Assembly (NCBI RefSeq): GCF_963576615.1 | Contig: NC_088709.1 | Location: 76,366,538-76,430,537, forward strand | Reading direction: 5' to 3' | Source of the DNA: Watersipora subatra | Taxonomy: Eukaryota > Bryozoa > Gymnolaemata > Cheilostomatida > Watersiporidae | Length of the DNA: 64,000 nucleotides | Shown here: one piece after another, positions 34,152 through 51,172 of the stretch | Layout of the letters: each line of letters begins with the position of its first letter | How positions within the stretch are numbered: the first letter of the stretch is position 1 | Made by a program: the position numbers and the translations under genes | The notes under the pieces: generated by a model | What the model was told of the DNA's origin: nothing | The model's database searches: none | Seen by the model: only the letters and a program-made list of their open reading frames with translations

Positions 34152-35405
34152 TTAATTGGTGAGCTTAGCCTTAGATAGGTAAAATTTGGTGACGTGTCTA
34201 CAGGATGTTACTATATCACTTCTCTGATTCAGAGTAGCCATGTGAGGTTGGAAAATTATAAAGTACTTCTCAGTTAAGCATAGATTGCACTTCGAAACAC
34301 CATTCTGACAGGCCTTAGCTCTTGTTATTACTTTCCAATCAATACTAAAATCTTTTCCCTCGTCTTTTAATTGCCATATATATCTGCTTAATTCGGTGGT
34401 CTTTCTCTTGTCACTAATACCGAAGGATGTTTTGTGGTTGTTGAATCTGTCCTTAAATTGCCTCTCTGTCAATCCGATGTATGTTTGACTGCTTCTGCCG
34501 TCTGTGTCAACTGTTGCCTGGTAAATAATAGAACTCGTGAGACACTGACCATTTAAAGGGCATTCGTTACGATTTCGGCAATTGCATTTTCTGCTGCTTT
34601 CGTCTGTCGTAAAGTTCGCTAGCAATTTGTTGTTGTGCTTGTCTATAATTGATTTTAAATTAGGCATACAGCTGTAGCTAACTTTCACAGTATTTCGGTT
34701 AAAGATTTTGTTTAACTTATTGTTCTTAGGAAATAATCTTTTGATTAGCAGTAGGAATTGCCTTCCGATGTTAGTGGCAACATTTTCGCTATATGGAGGG
34801 TTATACCATAATACGTCACGTTTCCGACTATTCCTACTGTCAGTGGTATTAGTATTGTCCTGCTCGTATCTCAGCTGGTAGTCATAGCCGCTTCTTGATA
34901 GTGATTCCTGGAAAGGCTCAATTTCTCTATTAAAAGTGGCCTTGCCGGACGATATTGTGCACAGTCTCTTGTTAATTGATTTTGGGATGTTATGTATAAT
35001 GGCTGGAGGGTGGTTAGATTTCCTATGCACATATTGCACAGCATTACTTGGCTTTCTATAAGGCGCGTGTTCTCCGTTGTTCAGGTTCAGTGTAGTATCC
35101 AAGTAGTTTACTATTTTCAAGTTGGCCTCTATTGTTACTCTAAGACCGTGACTCGTGAATATAGAGCATATATCCTTCTTAATGTTCTCGATTTTCCTTG
35201 GACTGGCCTTAATCGCTGCCAACCCGTCATCTCTGTACAACCCAAAACTGCCGCATTTAATTTTTTCTTTAATTTTGCTAAGTAAGTATAAGCCAATTAA
35301 CTCACAACTTTCAGCTCCATCGAAGCTTCCCATTGTTATGTCAAATGGCTCATCTGTCTTTTTCCTCCACGGTTCATTATCGTGTGTCAGGATGGATTTC
35401 TTAGC
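34152..35405 (-). CDS. Penelope-like RT/GIY-YIG polyprotein, 5'-truncated
   Basis: One frame is open from the palindrome edge (about 35405) to the stop at 34152, more than 400 residues without a lesion. The truncated N side reads SILTHDNEPWRKK. LYRDDG carries the RT catalytic Y-x-D-D, followed by NYLDTTLNLNNGEHAPYRK and SNHPPAIIHNIPKSI. A Cys-rich stretch CNCRNRNECPLNGQC precedes the endonuclease core (IYQATVDTDGRSSQTYIGLT, then FKDRFNNHKTSF), the GIY-YIG fold seen in Penelope elements. CNLCLTEKYFI ends the domain. The thumb-linked endonuclease makes the first nick for target-primed reverse transcription. The N-terminal RT fingers are missing, so this copy cannot be active alone, but the surviving frame is undamaged. 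Confidence 0.88.
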   Translation of the reverse strand, partial: AKKSILTHDNEPWRKKTDEPFDITMGSFDGAESCELIGLYLLSKIKEKIKCGSFGLYRDDGLAAIKASPRKIENIKKDICSIFTSHGLRVTIEANLKIVNYLDTTLNLNNGEHAPYRKPSNAVQYVHRKSNHPPAIIHNIPKSINKRLCTISSGKATFNREIEPFQESLSRSGYDYQLRYEQDNTNTTDSRNSRKRDVLWYNPPYSENVATNIGRQFLLLIKRLFPKNNKLNKIFNRNTVKVSYSCMPNLKSIIDKHNNKLLANFTTDESSRKCNCRNRNECPLNGQCLTSSIIYQATVDTDGRSSQTYIGLTERQFKDRFNNHKTSFGISDKRKTTELSRYIWQLKDEGKDFSIDWKVITRAKACQNGVSKCNLCLTEKYFIIFQPHMATLNQRSDIVTSCRHVTKFYLSKAKLTN

Positions 35406-35493
35406 ATGAAATATAATGTTATATTATATTTCATGTTATATTTCATGCTAAGAAATCCATCCTGATACACGATAATGAACCGTGGAGGAAAAA
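35358..35493. repeat. Palindrome joining two Penelope-like copies head to head
   Basis: Left arm about 35358-35416 and right arm about 35434-35493 are complementary with a single clear mismatch and a short AT loop between. Both arms are RT coding sequence (around HDNEPWRKK) in opposite orientations. Confidence 0.9.
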
Positions 35494-35702
35494 GAGAAGT
35501 ACTGAGATTGAGAATTAACTGAGAAGTACTTTATAATTTTCCAACCTCACATGGCTACTCTGAATCAGAGAAGTGATATAGTAACATCCTGTAGACACGT
35601 CACCAAATTTTACCTATCTAAGGCTAAGCTCACCAATTAACCAATTTAATAGTTAGGCTTTTATACTTGATTTGACCAAGTATTATACACAAGCACTTCA
35701 CA

Positions 35703-35760
35703 TTAGCATCTGATGATTACTGCATGCAGTATGAAACTTTTAGTCATAAACTGTTGCTAA
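35703..35760 (+). ncRNA. Hammerhead ribozyme motif, plus copy, proximal
   Basis: CTGATGA is at 35710-35716. Stem II is 35718-35722 with 35727-35731 (loop CATG), GAAA is 35733-35736. Stem III is two pairs (A35736-T35744, C35737-G35743) around TTTTA, and the cleavage site follows C35745. Stem I is A35746-T35709 and T35747-A35708, then an internal loop, then GCTAA (35756-35760) with TTAGC (35703-35707). All core positions of a type-I hammerhead are present. Short stem III is typical of Penelope hammerheads, which are thought to act as dimers. Confidence 0.82.
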
Positions 35761-35842
35761 AATCTTTTTCCGTCTTTGTACTTATACAGGTAACTCTTCA
35801 TTTTGTTGTTCTTAGTGTATTCTTGGTTTTGTGTTTGTGTCA

Positions 35843-35920
35843 TGCAATTTTTTATCTGAAGATTGGTGCAAACTTAACATCATTTTGCATCATGAAACTT
35901 TAAGTAATAAACTGTTGCTA
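35843..35920 (+). ncRNA. Hammerhead ribozyme motif, plus copy, distal
   Basis: CTGAAGA is at 35856-35862 (one core change), then a long stem II (GGTGCAAA with TTTGCATC), GAAAC at 35894-35898 and the GTA triplet at 35904-35906. GCAA and TTGC can form the outer stem I. Confidence 0.6.
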
Positions 35921-35998
35921 AAATCTTTTTCCATCTTTGTACTTATACAGGCTCGGTGGACCACTTTGAGCACTATATCAGTGAAGTCTCAACCATTA

Positions 35999-36002
<4 letters not shown>

Positions 36003-36044
<42 letters not shown>

Positions 36045-36048
36045 TATA
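36003..36048. repeat. (TA)n microsatellite
   Basis: A TA run lies about 55 bases beyond the plus Penelope-like copy, mirroring the run at 33801-33848. Confidence 0.9.
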
Positions 36049-36822
36049 TAAATGAATAGATGAAGTGGAAGAAGAGAAAGTGAAGAGAAATCGGTTAGCA
36101 ACTATGTAACTGTATAGAAACTATATAACTGAGTAGTTGAAGTGAATAAATGTCGTCTATATACATGTATATGACTTGGTACGTGGTAGAAACACATGAA
36201 ATTTTTTACATTTACTTGTTTTGAGCAAGCGGCTCTTGTTGCAGTGTCCTTTACAACTGATTGCAAGAGACAATAAAAGACGGTTATTATCTTTTATTTA
36301 ATTAGTAGTTAAAGTTTCATTAAAAATAGTTTTTCTGTTTTCTTATAATTGTTCTCAAAACGAGATTAGGTTTATATTATTTTTTGACCTCAGGATGTTT
36401 TTTATTGTTTAAGAGTGAGTACTGTTCCCTAAATATTGTAACTTTTCATGCAATTTTTCTTGGGCCTTTTTGCTAGTTTATTGCATCATGATAGTTAGTT
36501 GTTGCAAAATATTTGTTTATTGTGACGTATGGGAAAATTTCACAAAGTCAGCCATCAACAGAGCGACTTGGTTAGTCAGTTAAAACAATCACTGTCAAGA
36601 TCTAGCCGACCTGCTTATGCAACAAGGATAGACGACTCCCATACTGCTACACTTGTTAGACACTTGCTTGTATTTTGCTCCTGAGAGATAGATCAATATA
36701 TTCAATAAAATCATTTATCAATTGGAGAAATATTATTACTTTCTGATCAGTTATTAAATAATTGATCGTGCAATCTGTTAGTTTACGCCGAGCAAAAGTG
36801 ATTTGGTTTCAGCTCCTTTCCG
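36049..36822. other. Unassigned AT-rich stretch
   Basis: No open frame with domain character and no recognised repeat. Confidence 0.5.
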
Positions 36823-37022
36823 TTGATTTCATCAGGTTTTATCATAGAAAGCAATGAGTTCAGCGCACTCTGTTGGTTTCAGCATGTTTTATCATAGAAA
36901 GCATTGAGTTCAGCGCACTCTGTTGGTTTCAGCAGGTTTTATCATAAAAAGCAATGAGTTCAGCGCACTCTGTTGGTTTCAGCATGTTTTATCATAGAAG
37001 GCATTGAGTTCAGCGCACTCTG
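36823..37022 (+). repeat. 50-bp tandem repeat, four units
   Basis: Units are TTGGTTTCAGCATGTTTTAT plus AGAAAGCATTGAGTTCAGCG-type sequence. Two variants alternate (CAGG...CAATG and CATG...CATTG), giving a 100-bp higher-order period. Confidence 0.9.
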
Positions 37023-38309
37023 TTTCTGTTGGTTTCAGCAGGGCCAATTCAAGTCAAACTCAAAAATTTAACTTACTGATTCCAAACGTGAGCATTGCTT
37101 TCACCCAACTCCAAACAATTTGGCTGCCGTGGCTCTATTGTCGGGTGTCCAATATCTTTTCGTTATTGTCACTCTATTTCCTTTGCCTCCTTTTTGGCCT
37201 CTATCTCTGTAGTCTTTCCTTCACTTTCTATGTCCATTTTTGCCGCTTCCAGGTTCCGTAAGTGCTTTCAATTTCTTCTCAACAGCGTCCACATTTCCTA
37301 TTTATACCTGATGTAAATCAGGAAGGTCACAACCAATTACCACCACATCCCAATACTTATGGTCCTACTTTTTAACATAACACTCGTTACATAACCATTC
37401 AAGTCACTTCTTTTTTGTGTCTCAATGTATCTGTCTCTTCTTACTGTGCCAGTCCTCACAGTATAGAAAAAACTTCTATACGTTCAACTAAAGTTTAAAC
37501 ATATTGAGGTGTAAGATAGACTGGGTTAGAGGCCTTCTAGTAACTTAGAGCATATTAGTTCGCGGGAATCATTATAACTTAAGTTACAGTAACTGTTGTT
37601 TGATTTAAATAAAACATTCAAACAGTAACGCATATATCTTGGACTTCCAATGTAAGAAAGTAGTCATATACAAAGCTACCCAATATTTTCACCTATAACA
37701 TCCTTTTCTACACTGGATGAGGTATAGATGTATTTATTCTTCATCAAGATTATAACTCTTTATTTAGGTCTGTTTTTCGACTAAATTTAGATAATCCATG
37801 CTTAATTCTTTCAAGGTCAGTTGCGTATCAGAAGCTCAAAAGTTACAATCCCAAAGAACCTATTTATTCATTCACACACCATGAGAAAAAACAACAAATA
37901 TTGTCCATAAGGAAATACTCTCTAAGATTCCCATTTTTAAATATTTTAATTGTCATGTCATTAGAAGCTATGATTTTTCAGACAGATATAATTATTAATT
38001 GTATTAAAAATTATTGTAGAATATGATGTAATTGATGAATAAAGTTGTAAAGCAAATCCCGTGTGAATTTCATTTTATATAATTGATCCAGGTAATGCAA
38101 GGCATTGCTGCTTTGTTAATGAAATAGACTTAAGCTGTAAAAGTAAGATATAGCACTGAGTGTTCAATAAGTCAGATATAACCTTCGTATATTTTAGTGC
38201 AATCAGTAAGCATATCAAAGGTTAGTGCTGTGTCACCATATATGAATCCATACATAGCTAATTATAAAATGGAGACTAAATTATTATGTTTGTGAAGTGT
38301 AAACCTCAA
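37023..38309. other. Unassigned
   Basis: Open frames at 37004-37316 start inside the 50-bp repeat and have no recognisable domain. Nothing else is supported. Confidence 0.45.
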
Positions 38310-38480
38310 TTATTCACCACAATGTCAGCCCTGTCTGACCTTCAAAAACCATGATGTCACCTTTTTCTGACTTTTAAAAACCATAATGTCCCTCGTTTGA
38401 CCTTCAGAAACCTAGATGTCCCCTGTTTAATCTGCAGAGACCATGATGTCACACCTGTTTGTTCTAGAAAGACTGAGGCT
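38310..38480 (+). repeat. Degenerate tandem repeat, about 40 bp
   Basis: About four diverged units built on TGACCTTCAAAAACCATGAT and GTCACC. Confidence 0.55.
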
Positions 38481-38844
38481 TTGTACTGTTTGACTTACAG
38501 AGACTCCCACTCGTGCATGCATTTTAAATGGTGCTATAGTCAAATATTGTCAAGCTTTCCTGTAATATAATTTGCTTGAGATTTCTTAAATTTAGGAGAT
38601 TGAAACATCTGCTATGATTTCATGCTCACATGTACTTTCGTAATCAAACCGGTGATGATGTCCTAGCAGTACTAATGTATATTTAATTTGCATTTAGTTT
38701 TGAAGGAAACCAATGCTTGATAAATAGATGACTCAATTTAGGCATTCACCCTTCTTGGACAATGGTACAGTTTAGATGATATTGTATCAATGCTAACATT
38801 ACATGCTTGATCTAGAATCTAGATAATAACTATAATGTGTCACA

Positions 38845-39262
38845 ATAACTATTATTCAGATGAAACCGACTATTATCCAGATGAAACAAGTTATTATTCT
38901 GATGTAACCAACTATTATTCAGATGAAACCAACTATTATCCAGATGAAATCATTATCCTGATGAAACTAACTATCATCCAGATAAAACCAACAATCATCC
39001 AGAAGCAACCAACTATCATCCAGAAGCAACTAACTATTATCTAGACAAGACAGCCCATTATCTAGATAAAACAGATCATTGTCCAGATGAACCCAAATAT
39101 TATCCAGATAAAACCAACTATTTTCCAGGTAAAACCAGCTATTATCCAGATAAAACCAACTATTATCTAGATGAGACCAACTATTATCCAGATGAAACCA
39201 ACTATTTTCCAGATGAAACCAACTATTATCCAGGTAAAACATACTATTATCTAGATGAAACC
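38845..39262 (+). repeat. 21-bp minisatellite
   Basis: About 20 units of CCAACTATTATCCAGATGAAA. The period is a multiple of three, so the minus strand is open as a seven-residue YLDNSWF-type repeat. I treat that as an artefact because no splice or start context supports it. It lies just beyond the 3' end of Deltex gene A. Confidence 0.9.
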
Positions 39263-39668
39263 TGCATAAATAAGCCACTTTTGAGGATTTGAGTGCAATT
39301 CTCTAGTAGTGCTAAAGTTTTATACAATTATCACAGTGAATATCATATAACATAGGTTGCGACAAAAACACATGTAAAGTTGTTCCAGATTTTTTGACCA
39401 TGGATGTTGTCTTCAACACAGGTCGCAATAGATGACATACTTGATTACCTGTTCTGTTTTGTGACTGGTGAATGAAGAAAACATTTCCGTACTGAGTGCT
39501 GATCATTATGAGAAGAGCAATTCTCAGAAAATTTTGAGTTTTTATGGAGTCGTTATATGATCGCAATACAGCTATTGCGTATCGTAAAGTTGTAGAAAAA
39601 TGTCTATATAATTACCCAATAGTCAATAGCTTGGGCAAATATTGCAATACAAAGCATAACATTTAAAG

Positions 39669-44993
<5,325 letters not shown>

Positions 44994-45084
44994 TGAACTG
45001 TAAGGTAGCTTTCGTCCTATCAACAAAATGAGTTCTGTGAAGCACATCTTCACAGTTAGCAGCCGACAACAGCACTAGGTCTAG

Positions 45085-45560
45085 CGTATGACTCAGCACA
45101 GATGTGTACCAATTGGATTTATAGTTAGTAGCACAACTCAGATGTGTACCAGTTGAATTTATAGTTAGTAGCACAACTCAGATGTGTACCAGTTGGATTT
45201 ATAGTTCGTAGTATGATTCAGATGTGTGCCAGTTAGATTAATAGTGAGTAGTATGATTCACATGTGTACCAGTTGGATTAATAGTGATTAGTATGACTCA
45301 GATGTGTACCAGTTAGATTCATAACTAGTCATATGACTCAGATGTGTACCAGTTAGATTAATAGTTAGTAGTATGACTCAGATGTGTACCAGTTAGATTA
45401 ATAGTTAGTAGTATGACTCAGATGTGTGCTACTTGGATTCATAGTGAGTAGTATGATTCATATGTGTACCAGTTAGATTCATAGTTATTAGTTTGACTCA
45501 GATTTGTGCCAGTCAGATTCATAGTTAGTAGTACAACTCAGATGTGTGCCAGTTAGATTA
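45085..45560 (+). repeat. 40-bp minisatellite upstream of gene A
   Basis: About 12 units of GATGTGTACCAGTTAGATTA plus ATAGTTAGTAGTATGACTCA. It lies within about 100 bp of the gene A start codon, in its putative 5' UTR intron or promoter. Confidence 0.9.
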
Positions 45561-46285
45561 TCGGTAATTCTAATCTAGTTTCTAGATACAAGATCATTTC
45601 TAAACATAAACAAGCTTTGATTTTTTTGTGTTGTAAACTATAGATAAATGTCACCCTACATGAAAATAAAATTTGTAAAAAGATTACATTTCTTTTTAAA
45701 GGAGATGGTTTTGTGATTACAATACGAACTTGATAGAGACTTCCAAAAAGGTTTTTTTCATCCTCGCTGAAGCACTTTTAAATTTAGTTTTGACCGTTTC
45801 TGACTCAAACCCTGCCGAACTTCTAGGGTTTTGGGCTGCTACAAAGTATTGATGTATTGAATTGTATGCAAAGCTTGGAAGTATTCATGTTCAGCCAACT
45901 GACGTTTGTAAGTGTAAAACCAAAGCATGTATGTTAGTGAATTGCTATATGAAGACAGTTAGCTGTGATTTAGCTCTTGTACAACCTTTAATAATAATAT
46001 GATATCTACTGGCTCTCTATGTTTACAAACTTGTAATATTCTCAGTACTGGCTGTAAATTTTAAAGACTCATTGATGTACATGTATGTACATAATTTTCT
46101 CATGGAAAGGTTTTGTTGCATATTGAAAAGATTTTTCAAGGCAGTTTTGTCTACTCAAGCACCATTAATAAAAGGGCTGTATTGCTACGTTTCAATCAAA
46201 CCTTACAATTGTTTGTTTGTCTCACAAAGATTAATTATTCAACTCTGTGATTTGCTAACAAGGAGAGTGGAAATCTGAAAGTGTC
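45561..46285. other. Unassigned
   Basis: AT-rich spacer between two minisatellites; nothing recognised. Confidence 0.5.
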
Positions 46286-46289
46286 ACCC

Positions 46290-47715
46290 AAGAGCAGCTA
46301 AGAATGGATTTGTCACTCATGATGCTAAGAACAGGTTTGTCTACAAGTGTCACTCATGATGCTAAAAACAGGTTTGTATACAAGTGTCACTCATGATGCT
46401 AAAAACAGGTTTGTATACAAGTGTCACCCATGATGCTAAAAACAAGTTTGTATACAAGTGTCACTCATGATGCTAAAAACAGGTTTGTCTACAAGTGTCA
46501 CTCATGATGCTACAAACAGGTTTCTCTACAAGTGACACTCATGATGCTAAGAACAGGTTTGTCTACAAGTGTCACTCATGATGCTAAAAACAGGTTTGTC
46601 TACAAGTGTCACTCATGATGCTAAAAACAGGTTTGTATACAAGTGTCACCCATGATGCTAAAAACAAGTTTGTATACAAGTGTCACTCATGATGCTAAAA
46701 ACAGGTTTGTCTACAAGTGTCACTCATGATGCTACAAACAGGTTTCTCTACAAGTGACACTCATGATGCTAAGAACAGGTTTGTCTACAAGTGTCACTCA
46801 TGATGCTAAAAACAGGTTTGTCTACAAGTGTCACTCATGATGCTAAAAACAGGTTTGTCTACAAGTGTCACTCATGATGCTACAAACAGGTTTCTCTACA
46901 AGTGACACTCATGATGCTAAGAACAGGTTTGTCTACAAGTGTCACTCATGATGCTAAAAACAGGTTTGTCTACAAGTGTCACTTCTGATGCTAAAAACAG
47001 GTTTGTATACAAGTGTCACTCATGATGCTAAAAACAGGTTTGTCTACAAGTGTCACTCATGATGCTACAAACAGGTTTCTCTACAAGTGACACTCATGAT
47101 GCTAAGAACAGGTTTGTCTACAAGTGTCACTCATGATGCTAAAAACAGGTTTGTCTACAAGTGTCACTCCTGATGCTAAAAACAGGTTTGTATACAAGTG
47201 TCACTCATGATGCTAAAAACAGGTTTGTATACAAGTGTCACTCATGATGCTAAAAACAGGTTTGTCTACAAGTGTCACTCATGATGCTAAAAACAGGTTT
47301 GTCTACAAGTGTCACTCATGATGCTAAAAACAGGTTTGTCTACAAGTGTCACTCATGATGCTACAAACAGGTTTCTCTACAAGTGACACTCCTGATGCTA
47401 AGAACAGGTTTGTCTACAAGTGTCACTCATGATGCTAAAAACAGGTTTGTCTACAAGTGTCACTCCTGATGCTAAAAACAGGTTTGTATACAAGTGTCAC
47501 TCATGATGCTAAAAACAGGTTTGTATACAAGTGTCACTCATGATGCTAAAAACAGGTTTGTTTACAAGTGTCACTCATGATTCTAAGAACAGGTTTGTCT
47601 ACAAGTGTCACTCATGATGCTAAAAAAGATTTGTACACAAGTGTCACTTATGATGCTAAGAACAGGTTTGTCTACAAATGTCACTCATGATGCTACAAAC
47701 ACGTTTTTCTACAAG
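46290..47715 (+). repeat. 37-bp minisatellite with higher-order structure
   Basis: About 38 units of CAAGTGTCACTCATGATGCT plus AAAAACAGGTTTGTCTA. A variant with TTTCTCTACAAGTGACAC recurs near 46520, 46740, 46890, 47070 and 47370, spaced by whole multiples of 37 bp, so blocks of four to eight units were duplicated. Confidence 0.92.
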
Positions 47716-47984
47716 TGTCACATTTGAGAGAACAAACAGGTGGATTTAATCTTATCACTGAATATACATGGGACAGGTATGCTTACTTGAACTATTTCAT
47801 GCATTGCACTAAAAAATTAAAACAGTAAAACAAGACTACAAACTCGAGAATGTCAGAGAGTTGACAGTTGTAAAAGAATTGAGGATAAATAAGCTGCCAA
47901 TATTTAAGATTCAAACAAAGTAGCGACGGAACCATAAACTCAGTACGCCACAACAGCAAGTTAGCTATATGAGATATCTTACCT

Positions 47985-48075
47985 CCAGTTAAGAAAGCTG
48001 AAATCTGACTTACTGGCAGTCACTTCCTCGCACTCTTCTGTCAGGTCACTTTTCTTATTACAGACTAGCTTTAAG
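47985..48075 (-). other. Candidate non-coding first exon (gene A?)
   Basis: On the minus strand a strong donor (TGGAG|GTAAGATAT) ends a stretch that could be a 5' UTR exon. The gene A start codon is preceded by an acceptor-like ACCTTACAG|TTCAATGG, so a leader intron spanning the 37- and 40-bp arrays is possible. This rests on splice-site appearance alone. Confidence 0.25.
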
Positions 48076-50037
48076 CTAGTTATTAGCGTAAAAGCTACTT
48101 TCTGAACGATTAAAAGCCGCAGGCATTAAAGAAAGAAGGTCTATAACAATGAAAAATAACAACGAGTGAACACCGTTGGAAATAATATGGTTGCTTCGGA
48201 AAAGAGTTTGTTGACAGGGCGTTGGGGCACTTTACTGCTATCTGGTTTGCTGGTATCATAGTATCTCTTTTTTGTAATAATTTTGTTTTATTTAATAAAT
48301 GGCAGCCACGGTGTTAGCTTACTCAGACTCTGAGAAGAAGGCAACTTTGACTAAAACATGAAACAGTAAACTCACAATCTGTGAAAAGGGTTAATTAGGA
48401 ATTATTCTATTAAACTCAATTACAAAAAACGGTTATTTGATGAGGAAAGGTAGATGTCTCATCTCAGCAATAGATGGACTCCCATTTAGTATAATTGAAG
48501 TTGTGTCCTCAGATTAATGAGAAAACCCTACAAGTAAAGACTTATAAAATACAAAATTAATGATTACTTTATAAAGATAAGTATAACAAAGAGTTTGCTC
48601 CTGTCTGTTTGCTTATGAGCTTTTCAGTTTTTCGCAAACTAAAATTTTCTGAAACTACTAAGCGTAAAGTACCGGGATAACTAATTTCTTTCTAGATATT
48701 TATTTCAAAAAACATTAAATAACTCGCTCTTTAAAATAATAATTTGTTAGATCTCCATAAAAGATTTTTAGGTGGCTCGGTCAAGAGGCATTGCTGCTAT
48801 CCTATTGCTAGCAGATGCACTCCCGAATTTTTGTGGTCCAAACCTTTATAATTTTTGCCAAACTATAGCTAATTTTAATTTGTTCTTAAATTTGTAAGCA
48901 TAATTTTTCAGTGTAACAATATTATAATAATATTTAATAATAGTGCAACCGAAAATTTTAAAGTTATTGTTCTACTGCATGATTTTAACAAAGATGTTTT
49001 ACTTTTTTAGTTTAAATTACCTTTAAATCAATGTATCACAATGTATACATATGATTTTTTTTCTATTGTTGAAGTTTGTTGTTCTAAGACGAAAGTATTG
49101 TAGATACTTAGTCTGAGAGGTACAGATTACAAAATAGAACGCAAAACATTGATGGAAAGTCATGCAACTATAGAGTATTAACAACTCTTATGACAAAATA
49201 TATATGCGTGAACAAACATTTTATAAAAATTAACATTCTGTATTTGTAGTTTACATACATAAATACCAGATCTTCGAAGGACAAAAAGCAACATTTTAGT
49301 GTCAACTATAACAACTACTAAGAAGGTTACGAGCATACAATCATTTCAATTATTACAAAACTATTTTTTTACGATGTCTATAATACAGTCAAAAAATCTT
49401 GTTTTATTCATCCACTCTGCAAACAGCTTATTCTTAAAAAACCAGCGTGACATATCAGCTAATCTATAAGAAGTCAGAGTGATATTTCAGCTAATCTACA
49501 AAGAGTCAGCATGATATATCAATTAATCTATAAGTCAGCATGATATATCAACTAAGAAGAAAGTCTGATAGCCAATAAAATGTCTCCTGATTTGCTCTAC
49601 AGGTAAACCAAAAGCTGCACATACTTGGTTGAAGCTAAAATTCGAGCAAATTTCTTCCTTGTTTAAAACATCCATTTGTCCAATCAGGAAACAGCCGGTC
49701 CACATTACACCACATAGAGAAGAGAACAGTGTGCTTCTCAGGTATTTAATGGTTATCAAGGTCAAGCATGAGCAGTTGAACACGATTATAGGTTAAGCAG
49801 TCTGTGAAAGATTCTTCAATAAATTAACCTAATGTTAGTATGAATTGTTAGTTTATAGATCATCTAAAGTGATTGATCAACAGGTGATAGCATGTCTTTC
49901 ATTCGAAATGTCAATCAAGTCATTGATAAATGATTATCCAAAAGTCCATAGTAGATGTAATTTGATATATCAGGTGAACATCTAAGAGTATCCATCCAGT
50001 TGAACAGTCGAGATGAAACCCGGTGATGACCAAATGC
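48076..50037. other. Unassigned, AT-rich
   Basis: It includes a loose repeat (AGCTAATCTATAAGAAGTCAG) at about 49445-49555. A minus-strand open frame (49535-49783) lies downstream of the terminal exon at 50038 and could be 3' UTR. No domain is recognised. Confidence 0.4.
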
Positions 50038-50988
50038 TCAAAGATGATACCATAAAGACGATTGGACCCACTCATTAATCTCCTCCATAATCTCCTCCAG
50101 CTTCTCCTCCCTAATAGCTGTTAGAAAATAAAACAAGTGGGTTCGGGTGTGCTTAGATTTCTAGAATTTCAGTTGCCCTATCAGAAGGAACAAATGCTCC
50201 CTTCTAATCGTTGAAAATGTATCTACATGTACATGTATCTCCTTCTTAGATGCCAAAATAAAGGTTGTTGCCTGACTGACACGGCAACGGCAGCAAAAAA
50301 AGGGTAGATAATTCTTTTTGTGAGATGTGTAACATCATAATGCGATAATTTAATGCAATAATTGGTGTGCCATATATATTTTACCTAGCACATTACTATT
50401 CATTAAACAACCAAACTCGGTATTTGTGAGGCTACGAGTCAGTGAAGTACTTTGACATTATTTGGGAAGGATTTTAATCACAGACATTAGTTCTGGATAC
50501 CATCAGACCAATACTTGGAATGTTTTACAATTTACTTTTCAAGCCCAAGTCACTAACCCAACACCGGTTTGCCTACCGAGTCTTTGAGAACCAACAATCA
50601 TTAAACTATATCTGTTACTGCTCGGTCAAGGTCAAGGTTAAATCACACCTACATGTATGTTTTTACACTTATTTTAATGTGTGTGTTAAAATGAAGCCAT
50701 TATCAAATTTTTCATTTTATGTACCTATTTTATCGAACCATGTTGATTATGTTGCCAATTGTTAGCATACATCACTATATTGTACACAGCTCTGATACCT
50801 ATTCTCTCATTTTATATTCAGGGTAAAAATAACATCTAACAAAGACCTGTTGCCAGCTATCATACGCATGGCTTCCATCCAAATAGATTTGTTTCCCAAT
50901 TGTTACCTGAGGCTGAAGGACCTGATACTTGATGATACTTACCTCTACCAAATTTGATCTCGGTATCTATGAGAAGTCTGATGTTATG
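50038..50988 (-). CDS. Unrecognised gene, last two exons
   Basis: Two minus-strand exons are inferred. The penultimate (50988-50943) has acceptor ATATTAG and donor GTAGAG|GTAAGTATC, encoding HNIRLLIDTEIKFGR. The terminal exon (50117-50038) has acceptor TTTTCTAACAG and encodes IREEKLEEIMEEINEWVQSS then WYHL and TGA. Phases match (one base carried over), and the product would be an acidic helical C terminus. Upstream exons were not found and I do not recognise the family. The call rests on good splice sites and phase agreement over short exons. Confidence 0.35.
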
Positions 50989-51172
50989 CTAATATCTTAT
51001 TGCCAGCCATCGGAAGCAATTTCCAAAAGCTATTTGAGAACTAAAAATTAACTGAGTACCAGTAGCAGGTGACAACAAGTGATAGCAGGTGCGCTATCTT
51101 GTACTTCATGACAACTGCTACGAGGCTGCAAATGTGTTAAGTCTAAAGATTGAGTGTTCTCCCTTTTCCTAG

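Larger units (their letters stand above)
33849..35416 (-). mobile_element. Penelope-like element, minus copy
   Basis: It is 5'-truncated and reads leftward from the palindrome at 35416. It holds the RT C-terminal half plus GIY-YIG endonuclease ORF and then about 300 bases of two roughly 160-bp direct repeats, each carrying a hammerhead ribozyme motif. This is the pLTR-like arrangement known for hammerhead-bearing Penelope elements. The repeat region is mirrored nearly base for base at 35515-35946. Confidence 0.85.
35430..35946 (+). mobile_element. Penelope-like element, plus copy, internally deleted
   Basis: It begins with about 60 bases of RT coding sequence, then jumps to the end of the endonuclease ORF (from about 35520). 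GAGAAGTACT occurs at both sides of the jump (35494-35503 and 35521-35530). It then carries the complete 3' region with two 160-bp repeats and two hammerhead motifs. Everything beyond the jump mirrors 33849-34285. Confidence 0.85.

Noticed and set aside
38835..39278. Open frames with YLDNSWF or DETNYY repeats
   Set aside because: A product of the 21-bp period. No gene structure surrounds them.
50520..50765. Open frame with FAYRVFENQQSLNYI, considered as a LINE RT trace
   Set aside because: The resemblance is limited to a few residues and no neighbouring RT motif is found.
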